NCBI GenBank assembly: GCA_963576475.1
Contig: OY754970.1
Span: forward strand, 42,393,147-42,457,146
DNA: 64,000 nt
DNA from: Molanna angustata
Taxonomy: Eukaryota > Arthropoda > Insecta > Trichoptera > Molannidae
Direction: 5' to 3'
Of the stretch, positions 46,108 to 58,100 are shown in pieces. How positions within the stretch are numbered: position 1 is the stretch's first letter; the number at the start of each line of letters is the position of its first letter. The notes beneath the pieces were generated by a model. The model did no database searches. It was not told the origin of the DNA and saw only the letters and a program-made list of their open reading frames with translations. The translations under genes and the position numbers were made by a program.

Positions 46108-49100
46108 CTGAAAAAAAAAAACGAAATATATTATGAAAAGTGTTGGTGATAAACTCCAGATATTCTCAGAGTAAGTATTTTGAGAGAAATAAAATTAGGG
46201 GTTTCTCTAAAATAAACAAATTAAAAATTAGGATATTAAAAAATAAAGGATGTTCATTGATGTACCTGGTTTTGAATCACTTCTCTTATGACTTGTGTGT
46301 AAGTTTTTGATTTTGTTGATACTTTGTATTTAGTTCTACGCCTTTTCAAGTCTCTAGTTTCTGCCAACTCTTTTAGGTGAGATTTTGGACTGTTTGGTTC
46401 GTTTTGTGGTAAACTACTCCTAAAAACATTTTTTTGTTTTACAAATTAAATAATAATGAATCTCACAACAAATTACTATTTTATCTTATATGATTGAATA
46501 TAGGGTTTGCAATTTGGCACCAATGACAAAAATAATCATTCTTATTTTTTTTTTTTTTCAAATTGAAGCTAACAATGTACAAAGAATAGCATAAATGTAT
46601 AAATATATCAAATATGACAATTATCATCTCCATACATCAATTATTAGCTTACAATACTATCATAATTTATTTCAAAATACAGTCATATATTCAAGATACA
46701 AAATCATATGTGTGTGAGGGTGTGTATGTGTGTGTGTGTGTAAGTGTATACCTAAGTGTATGTGCATGCGTGTTATGCGTAAGTGATAATCTTATGAAAT
46801 TCCTGTTTTTAATTTTTGAGCGAGTTTATGTTTTGTGTCACTGAATAGGTCTATGTCAAGGGACTTCTCATATTTTATGTATGTGTTTATAATTCTGTTT
46901 ATAGTTGAGTGGTTTTCGCGGCATTAGTTTTGTATAATTTAGGTCAGAAGAGAGTTGTATGTCTGGAGCGTCTCAATGGTACGTTAAAGTCAATACTCGA
47001 TAAAAGTTCCGGGCGGTCAATAATATTGTTCAATATGTTGTAAAGAAATTGTATATCTTGGCATTTACGTCTTGATTCTAGTGACGGTGGAATAGGTGCA
47101 ACAATACTTCGATATGCCAATCTCTTCAAATATTTACGCTGTATTTTTTCTATATTATTAATGTGCACTCGATATTGCGGGTTCCAAATAACAGAGCCAA
47201 ACTCCAGTGTACTTCTGACTAGTGAATTAAATAATATTTTAAATGTTTGTGGATTTTTGAAATCTTTACTTATCTTAAAAATAAAACCAATTTTTTTATA
47301 ACCTGCTGTTGTAATTTTATTTATATGTTGTCTGTAATTTAATTTGCTGTCCAAGAATAAATCCAAATCCCGACACAAAGATTTCTTAACTATGTGTTCA
47401 TCATTTAATATGTAATCAAAAGTGTGTTTATTAATTTTTCTAGTGTAAGAAATTGAGAAACATTTAGAGGTGTTCAATTTTAATAAATTTAATCTACAAT
47501 AAACTGCAAGTCGATCCAAATCTTCTTGAAGTTTTGCACAATCAGATATAGTTTTCACACAATTGTAAATTTTCATATCGTCAGCAAAGAGTGAATAATT
47601 AGAGTATTTAAAACAATTTCCAATGTCGTTGACATATATATTAAACAGTAGTGGACCCAAGTGGGATCCTTGAGGTACTCCAGAACATATATGTGTTATA
47701 TTTTCAGATGCATAACCCTTTACCACCGTAAGTTGAGTGCGATTAGAAATATAAGATTGAATCCATCTATGAAGATCTCCATGTATGCCAATTTGTAAAA
47801 GTTTTGTTATTAGTACATCATGGTTAACACGATCAAACGCTTTTGAATAATCAGTGTAAATTGTATCAATTTGATGTCCTTTATCCATATTTTCATTGAG
47901 ATAATGGGTAAAAACAGCGAGGTTAGATATCACTGAACGCTTTTTCATAAAACCGTGTTGCTTTTGTGTGATCAATGGAGAAATGCAGGGATAGATTTGG
48001 TCATAGACAATCTTTTCTAGTATTTTGCTCAAAATTGGTAACTTTGATACGGGCCTATATTTTTCTACATTATGTTTGTCACCAGATTTGTAAATCGGAG
48101 ATATTAATGCTGTTTTCCATCTTGCGGGGAAAATACCTTGTTTGAGTGATTTGTTAAATAAATCGAAAACCGGTGTCACCAGCATGTTGGCGCATTTGTT
48201 AATAAATATTCCAGGTATTCCATCAACACCTGCGCCTTTCCTGGGGTCTGTTTTACTGAGATATATTAATGTTATATTTTTGTCAATGTTAATTGGAAAT
48301 TTTGATTGATCAGTTGTACTATGACCGCTGGTATGCGTTACTGTAGATGAGTCGAAAACTGTGGCGAAATATTTCGAAAACAGGTTGGCAGTTTCAACTG
48401 GATTTTCTGAACTATTTGTTTGATATGTCATTGAGTCTGGTATAATCTGTGATTTACCTTGTGATTTTACATATGACCAAAAACTCTTGACATTATTTTG
48501 AATATTCGATTCTACAGAAGTGATATATTGTTTATATATCTCTTTAGCCATTTTTTTGTGCCTTTTTCTTAAGAGTTCATATGTGGCGCGGTCAAGGGGA
48601 TTTTTATTTTTTTTCGATAATCTTAAGTAAAAAAGTTTTTCATTAGTTATTTTTATCAATGATGACGTATACCAATTGGGATAGTGACAACTTTTTATGA
48701 CTCTACTTGGGATCAATGAATCTATAATAGGATTAATTATTATAGATTCATTTTGATGATATTCTTTATTATAATAGTCATTATGAATCTAAATTGAATA
48801 TATTTTTAATTGCATGTTCGCAAACATTGGATTTTTTTCCCTTTTGGGAGTCAAATGTTATTTTTATTGACAAACTTTTTTTAACATCTCAATAGACAAA
48901 GTTGGGATATTGAAGAAGAACCAGGAACTCGAGGCACCTACAGGGCTTACAACCTGTCATCGGCTGGTTTACGTGATCACTTTATGTGCTTGCGCAATGT
49001 TCACCGATTATGCCTTCTTATTGAATTTCCTTTTTGACTTGTTGAAAGTTGAAAAAAAAAACATGAAAAATATAGACCTGGCCATACAAATCTCATACAT

Positions 49101-52100
49101 CATGGATTGAAACTTTGTCGATCTGTTAAGAGAAATAAATTCTTTTGAGTAAGGACAGTTGGATTATTTTATAAATTGAATAGTGACATTATAAGATTTC
49201 TATATAGGTACTTAATACTCACATATAATATTTGTCGTTGATAGTATCATCAATATGCGGTCTCAATGATACCACATAATCATACAATGCTAGACGTTGT
49301 TCCCTAGTGAAGGTGCTCATTATTCTGTCATAGTTTTGTGGAATTACTCGATTCATCATCCTTGGGGTGGAATTATCCATACCTGATCATATTGGACATT
49401 AATTACAAAAATGACAATGAATACTTACTGTATGTATAATTTCATTATAAATAAGATATGATTCAAAAGTTATTTGTTTCATTCTACAAATATTCAATTG
49501 TTGGTGTTGATAACTATTTCGTTCTATGAGGATATTATCAAGACTACAATAATAATTTTACAATAATAATATTTTTAGATGGGTCGGTGGCAGAGCGGTT
49601 AGCGAGCTGGGCTAGTAATCCAGTGGTCGGGAGTTCGAATCCTGCCTCGACCGATTTCGTTCACCTAAGCACAAGCATTTATTTGCTTATTTTAGGGAAC
49701 GTAGGAAGATGTATATGTACTTGTTTAACAAGGACATATTCATTTATAAAAAAAAAAAAAAAATAGCACCATGCGCAAGTGGTGAGTTTGCCATATGGCA
49801 ATTTCTTCCAACTACCAGAAGAGCAATATTTGCATGATAAATGAATTTCAACCAATTTCCCCTCTGCTGGGGATCGAACCAAGGATGCCCGCAGAGAAGC
49901 CAAACTGCTTACCAACTGTGCCACTGCAGTTGGCTCAATTAGATGTCATTTTTTAAACTGTAATTGTTAACACTGTGTGGTAAATATACATTATTTTTTA
50001 ATATACACAAACTAAAATTGCTAACATTGGTTATTTGTTTATATAATTGTCTTATTGAATGTATTTTGTAATTGTGACTGTTTGTAAACGTAAACTATCT
50101 TGATGATACTATACACAGAGCAGATAATGAAATAGCTGTTGATTACTGTAAAATAAATAAATACCTATGTGTAGAATCAAACAGATTGTTTTATTATTTT
50201 CAATATTTAAGATGTATGCATATGTACTTATTCCAATCCATATGATGCATAATTGCATTACACTAGTTTTGTTTGAAACAAGACTAAAGTGCACTTTACA
50301 CGAACACTATTTTCAACGGGTTTCAGTTTTTCGACGGGATTTTCTACGCGATGGGCAAAAAAATAGAACGTGTTCTATTTTGATGCGAGTTTCATCCTTT
50401 TTGGTAAAACAGAAATCTGTAAAATTATTCGCTGTCGTCGTTACCAACGAGTCAAAATGGCTGCCGTTTGCGTTGACTTTTACGTGTGACATTTGCTCGC
50501 GATGTATTTTGTTTATTTGGAAAGTGTCGAAACTTTCGATATACTATATTAATTATTATATAATTTTTCAATATACATTTATTTATATTATATTAAAAAT
50601 TTGCATATATAATTGTGTAAACTGTGTAAAATACTGTAAAGCGATGCTCGGAGTAATCTATATTTTGGATGCTGTTTTAAGCGTTGCGTGTAAAGCGATG
50701 TTTGGAGTAACCTGTATTTTGGATACTATTTTAAGCGTTGGAAACCGGGTCGCGTTGAAAATAGTGTCCGTGTAAAGTGCACTTAAGGCCATAATAATAA
50801 TATAGTCAAAATTAATAAGCCCTAGAACAGGTATACCTAGTTGGGCAGCGTTATCAATTTTTAATGACAATTATTTAAATGGTGTGATGAAGAAATAAAT
50901 AACAAAAATGTTAAACTATTTAATTACATAAAAAATTATACCTGTGTAAGGAATCTCATTTCCATTGGTAGCTCTTTTAACAATTGAAGATATTAGATTT
51001 GAATCTGAAACAAAATTATTATTAATATGTTATAAAAAAATATAAAAATACTTGGTTATAGTTCTATTGTTTTTATTAGATTATTGACGCGTTTCGTGCA
51101 AAGCACATCGTCAGAATAATGCTCTACAAGGCTGAGACTAGTGGTTATATACAAAATTACATGACAGGTGTATAAAAATGTTGGTTTTTGAACGGTTGAA
51201 AAGAAGTTATATAATGCAAATGAATCTATACAAATCTACGTTTTAATACAGTGAAGGTAGTTGGGTCACTGGTTGTAGTCCCCTGTGTCCATTAGGTCTG
51301 TAACAAAAGAAACGACAGCAGTAAAATTCGAAAGGTAAATAATATTGTATTTATTGGTTTATTGTTATCTTTTAAGTGTGGTTAAAACCAATGTATTTCA
51401 TAGCTATTTGGTAGTTATAATTATGAACTGCTTAATTTTAATCTTAATGCATTTAACAACAAAGGAAGGTATATGTCTGTCTAACCCATTGGTTTCAATA
51501 ATGGTGAATATATATGATCAATTTGTTTATTGATGAGTAATTTTTGTGGATCCTTTTTAACTCTGTTTATTTCTAATATTTCTAGTCGGTCAAGTTTTCT
51601 CCCTTTTATTCCCCGATGTATTATATTTATATTATGGTCACTATTAAATTGGTGGTTGTTTTCCTTTATATGTTCTGCAAAATTTGAGGTGTCTTTCTTT
51701 AATCTAATGCATGCCATGTGTTCTTTAATTCTTGTTTTAAAGGCACGGCCTGTTTGTCCAATATATGTTCCCGTACATGAGTTACAATTTAGTTCATAAA
51801 TTCCGCTGTTATCCAACTGTTCAACCTTGTCTTTATTATTTACTAGCTGAGAAGCTTCGCTTCGCTCAGCTTCTAAGCTAGGGCTTGCAGCCGGCTTTTA
51901 CCGCTACGCGGTAAATGACCGCCTCCGGCGGTCGATGGTACTGAGGGGTCTGAAGGTACTGAACGGTCTGAAGGTACTGAACGATCTGAAGGTACTGAGG
52001 GGTCTGAAGTTACTAAAATGTCTTAAGGGATGAAAGATTCGGGAGGAAATGAAGAGGGGTATGAGGCATTGATGGAACGGGAGGTACAAAAGGACCTGAA

Positions 52101-55100
52101 GAGACGGGAGACACTGAAGAGACGGGTGGCACTTAGGGACAGGAGGCATTGAAAGACGGGAGGCTCCGAAGGGACGGGAGACACTGAGGGACCATTTTTA
52201 ATTATACAGGCAATACGAAGATTGCTGAGTTTCATCTAAATCAAACGCCTATAATCCGCAAAGTGGTTAAAAAGGTTGCAAACCCTATTGTAGAAGTCAA
52301 ACGAAGCTTCTCTTTTAGTTTCTTAATTTGCGTTTCACAAACCATGACACGGAGCAAGCTTTATTTTTCGCTGCTGTGTTTGTCGCCTCCGCACAAAAAC
52401 GTTATTCTTATAAAATATTAATTTACAAAATAATAAATTGTTTAATTTAAGAAAGATTGATATTTTAAACTCCTTGTAAATAAGCATGTAATAAATATTA
52501 ATATTTTTTCGTGCAACTCTCCAATAATAATTAGTACTTTAAATCCTGGCAACACCGTGGTTGACATTTGACTTGACATTTAACAAATGACCGATAAATT
52601 ATGTTTGCAAACTCAACATGTAGTCTAAATCTAAACGATATTACTTAAATGTTTACTCGATCATCTATTGTGTGTTATGTGTATTTAGATTGTATAATTT
52701 TTTATGCTTAAATAAGGATATTCGCCTTTTCAGTTAATTTAGCAAGCATTCGCAGACTCTTATTTTAACTGCAGACATTAAAGCGGTACTATAGTTTGGT
52801 TATGGACATTTTATATTTAATTCACCAGAATTTGATGTATTTCAGATTAGCATTACAGTAGCGAGATGTATTCTAAGTGCAATTTTTTTAATACTATAAT
52901 TTATTTTGCCAACTGTAACCACTAAAATATAAAATCATGTATGTTCTCTTCGGTGATAATTTATTTTTCTTGTTTATGTTTACCTCCGTTTCACGATGAA
53001 ACTTTATCTGTTACAGAAACATATTATATTATTATGTTATATTTTTCAACTTGTAACTGACAGTATAGCCAATCAGCGGAGACTTCTAATTGGCTGTTAA
53101 ATTATTATATTAGATGTAATATATATGCTGTTAGTCTTCCAAAAATTTATAAACAAATAAATATAATAATTTTAGTCTAAATTTAATACTTAAACTTTGT
53201 CGTATGTTTGTTGAATAACAAATGAGAACGTATGAGGCCGACTTAAAAATTATTTACCAGTTAAGACTAAAATCATTCTAACGCGACGTCCTACGTAGGC
53301 GATTCAAGGCGAACGCGAAGCGGCGCGAAAATAACAAACAGTCGGTAACTATTGAAGTGTCCTGCGTTACCGACCACGAGTAGGGTACGGTGTGACATGG
53401 CACGATGCGAAGCGAACGCGATCAATTGGTTTGATATTTTCGCGCGAATTGGAAGCGGTGCCATAGTTTTTTTTTGTAAAGTATAATGTCAGAAGCACGA
53501 TTCGCGTGCCCGTAGGACAGAGCCGCAGCGTCGCACCGCATCGCTTTGAATTCGCATGTATCCGTTCGGATCGCTTCGCATTCGCTTTGAATCGCCTACG
53601 TAGGATGTCGCGTAACTCAACAACACATGCTACCATTACTTGACTACGCTGACGTTGCCTACGCTGAGATTCAACTGAAGATCAACTTAACAAACTCGAA
53701 CGGTTACAAAATGTCTGCATTCGATACGTGTTTGGACTCAGGAAGTTCGACCACATGTCCGAGAGCAGGCAACGACTGAACTGGTTAAAGATCCGTCACC
53801 GAAGAGATTCCCGTGTTCTTTCCCTTTATATATTTTATATTTTTAATACTATAAAAGTCTTTAATTATTATTATTATTAGGTGATGTATGTATGTCGAGT
53901 ATCGAGACGACAATGCGTATATGTCAGAATAGGAAAATGTGTTCAATTCAATATGGTTATATAGTTTTTATAGTTTGATTCAAGTTTTTTCAATTAAGTT
54001 TTTGACAAAGATATACATTGTTAGAGATATGGAGAAAACTTACCACGTTAATAAGTTTTGTTGAATTTGATAGTAATATATTTTTATCGGATACCTACCT
54101 GGATATTAACAAAACACGATGAAAACAGAGTGGATGCCTTTGAAAGAAAAATCTTATGCAGAATATACCTATGTACCTATTAACGACTGTCAAACATGGC
54201 GTAAAAGATATATATCACCGAGCTTTATGATCTTTACCAGGACATCAGCATAGTCATGAGCCATGGGGCAGCAGAACTCGAAGGTGGCAGCCAACGATAG
54301 AACAGTATGGAGTAGATTCTTGGACACAGATAGGACCCATCAAGAGTTGTGACGCTAAGAATAATGATGATGATATTTTTATGTGAATAAAGTAATTGAT
54401 TGTTGGCAATTATTTAATTTTATTTTCTTAAATTTGTCTTCATAAATTTGAAAGTGAAATAATTTGTTAATTAAATGAAACATACAGAAATGTTTTGAAA
54501 ATATAGATTTCTTCTTCCTTGCCTCTTCCCAGTTCATCTGGAGCGGCCCTTCTGGTATGACCTTTCCTTTCTTGCCCTTCGGAGACCTTTCCATCTTGCG
54601 TCATTTCTCTGGTTAGTTGCTCCTCCCTCAACTCCTTAATATTTGTCCACCAGGTGGCCTATGTACGGCCTCTATTTCTGGACTGAGTGCGATATCCTGT
54701 GTGAGTTTAACTATATGATCCTCATTTCGTCTGGTAATGTGTCCGTACCATCGGTGTCTGGCCTTTAGTTTCTCCGGAATAGAGGCGACTCCAACACTAC
54801 CTCGGACGTATTCATTTCTAATTCGATCCTCCTTTGTAACACATCTAACTCTATCCCCTTTGAAGGGGTCTCTCATAATTCTTTAGTGGTTCCTAAAAAT
54901 TTCATTTGAAAGCAAGCATTACATACATACCATCACGCCATGTCCCTCGAGGGGTAGGCAGAGAGAACCAAACGCTACTTATTTCTATCTTGACACACAT
55001 TCATCGCCTCGTCGACATTCATACATTGTCCTAAATATATTCATTTGTTGTTCATGCTTCTGACATCTCCGCCTTTCAAAATAGCGTTCCCATGGATATG

Positions 55101-58100
55101 CCATCCCTTACTTGGGCGACCCCGACCTCTCATTCGATTCCTGTCCGCAATGTATATTTTCTTTGTCAGGCGTTCCTCATTCATTCTGCCCATGTGGCTA
55201 AACCATCTCAATGTGTTCACTTTAATTCTATTAATGACATCTTTCTTTATCTTACATTCTTTCCTTATGTCCTCATTTCTGACCCTCTCATACATCGTCC
55301 TATTATATCTTCTAACATGACTTTTAAAATACTTAATTCTATAATGACATGCATTTATAGAATTACCTGTCAATAATGTATAAAGAGGCTCTGGAGGATA
55401 TCTATTGCAGGTATGTGTACTATTCCATTGTTACAACACATTCCTGGGTTTTCTCCCTTCCATTTCAAATCACCACAATATGTACAAATTATAGACATTC
55501 TACCAAAAGTTGATACTGGCTCAGAAATAAATTGCAACTATAGGTTAATATCTATATTGCAACTATAGGAAAAAGCAGAATTTTCCTTTTGTCTCCATGA
55601 TTCATGTTTCAATGCCACTTCTGTTATTTTACATACAAAAAAATAGTGTTTGGCGATATTGTTAAGCGTTTTCAATTTGACTCAGGGGCCTTATGACTTG
55701 AAGACTTAGAGGCTGTTTTATACTTTTAATGCTGCTAAGATGGCGCATTCAAGTGCAGTAATTTCTATTTCTTCAACGTCTTGCATATTCATCTGATCTA
55801 TTGTCATTAAATTATCACGACTCCCTACCTCTATCCAATTACTTGAAGACTGAAAATCTGTACTTCCTCTTTCTTGCTGCAGAAATTGTAATACCCTATA
55901 CGCCGTCATTCGTAATCTACTGGCTTCACATCTCCTTTCTTGCTGTTCTTTAGATTCGTTTGCCCTAAGTGCAACCATTCGCAACATGTTATTTTCATGT
56001 GCCATTCCTTCTGCACCCTTTCACCTACTCCTAGAAGAATGACATAACCTGTACACCGAAATACAATAATCACCAACTCATTTATGAAAATATCTTTAAA
56101 CAAATACCTACGTTCTTTCCATATGTGAATGTTGATTTAAAATTTACCTAAATTCATCGAGAATTGAAATTTCAACTTACATTTTTTTGTAACTATATAG
56201 GCTAAAATTTGATTCCGAAAGAAAATAAAATATAAAGTTATTAAATATTGGAAAATAAACTAAATCAATACATATTAATTACGATAAAAATAAAAAGTAG
56301 CTAACTTTCGAATATTTGACAGCTGAAAGAATGGTGGAACAACGCGAGGAAAGCAAATCTGACCCACAATGCAAAAGAGACCATTTGTTCAACGTGAATT
56401 GCTCACTCTCCCTGTGTCGGATTCTATTACTTCGTGCCATTTGAGGTCTAATTACGATAGGGACGCATATATCAGAATGTTGGTATTTTTGTCATCTTCG
56501 GGGTAAATTCACATAAATCAATTTTGGCGACTCGGCGAGTAAAGCATAAAAGCATTCTTTAATTCTTATTATATAACATTTAAACATACTTTCTTTTGAA
56601 AATAATAAAAAAAAACATATCAGCTTGTGAGGCTTTGTGTTTTTATACTGTTTCAAATGTAATATTATAAAAATGTAATATTGTAAGTTTTTTACTCTAC
56701 TGTAAAATTCCCGATTTCCACATAGAAAGATTTCAAACGAATGTAAGAACAGGCAGCCTTGGGCAGACTGACATGAATATAGTCGTGCACAAACATTCGC
56801 AAATCCAGAACGACAATCTTACCAGGTCTACTTTATTTATATGCAGATTAACAATTTACCTAATGTATTTGGATTAGAAAATGCAATATTTTTGCCAGTT
56901 TTTTTGATGACTCTACTAATATTTGTTGTGACATCTCCGACGTAGGATAGTTTGACCCATTTATTAGATTTTTCATTTAAATTTGTTAGACCTGGTGCAA
57001 TATTTTTTAACAATAACTTCTTTTTCTTTTTAAATATCAGATTGTCTATTAAGTTTTCATTGTAACCATTATTATATGCTAATGTTTTTATTGTTTTTAA
57101 TTCATCTAAATATTTATTTTGACTCTGTGGTACATGTAATAATCTGTGAATTAGTGAGTGAAAAGTGGATAATTTATGTGACATATGATGGCGGGATTTA
57201 TTGTGAATAATATTATCACTGAATGTAGGTTTTCTGTATATACTAAAACTAAGTTTTTTTTCTGATATTTCTATGTTGAGATCTAAAAAATTTAAAGAAT
57301 TACCTCCTATTTCCATTGTGAATTGAATATTCGCATTTATTGAATTTAAAGCATTTAAAAACGTATTTAACTGTCGTAAGGTTCCCGTCCATAATCCAAT
57401 TATATCATCAACATATCTATAGTAAAACAATAAATTTTTAAAACCTTGCATGTTCTTAATTTTGGATTCTAAATGATTCATAAAAAAGTCTGCTAGTAAG
57501 GGAGAAATTGGGCTACCCATCGGATTGTTTGTAGAATTTATTATTGAATTTAAAGTAATTTTGATCTATGCACATACATAGTAAGTCTGTTAGTTCATTC
57601 ATTAACACAGGGTTTAAGTTGTTGTTAGATAGATATTCTTTCAATGAAGATTTTAACTCATTTATCGGTATACTAGTAAATAAACTGACTATATCAAATG
57701 ATACTAGAATACTGTTTTTAGGAATAACCGTATTTTTTATGTTGTCTATTAACTGTAGAGAGTTTTTTATTGCAAATTGCGGTTTAAATTCAGTTAGTTT
57801 TTGAAATAAAAAATTGGCATGTTTTGCGAATTTAAAGCACGGTGCTGAGTTATATGAGACCACTGGTCTCATGGGCATATCCTTTTTATGCACTTTTGGT
57901 AAGCCATACAATCTTGGACATAATGGATTCATTTGACAAAAACGTGTTTTATCGTACGGATCACTAAATATTGTTTTGCAATTATTAACTAAAGATTTAA
58001 CTTGATTTGAAAAGTATGTTGTTGGATCATTATTAATTTGGGAAAAAATACTTGACAGAAAAATTGATTCGACTTTATTAATATAATTATTTTTATTTAA

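Larger units (their letters stand above)
51843..56847 (-). mobile_element. Helitron, 5.0 kb, non-autonomous, inserted in PLE-A
   Basis: On the minus strand it starts TCTGCATATAAATAAAG and ends with a hairpin (AGAAGCT … AGCTTCT) followed by CAGCTAG, with no target duplication, between host A and T. These are the TC start, 3' hairpin, CTRR end and AT target of Helitrons. Removing it restores TTGTTAATAAATAATAAAG exactly, the sequence present in PLE-B at about 58729. Only a short Helitron-like protein remnant remains inside (55718-56005); the rest is AT-rich or nested elements. Confidence 0.93.

Noticed and set aside
50167..50775. 202-codon open frame as a gene
   Set aside because: It overlies a TAA-flanked MITE with inverted ends and has no recognisable domain.
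53367..53636. 89-codon minus-strand frame as a gene
   Set aside because: It coincides with the CpG-rich MITE and its reading depends on GCGAAGCG-type repeats.
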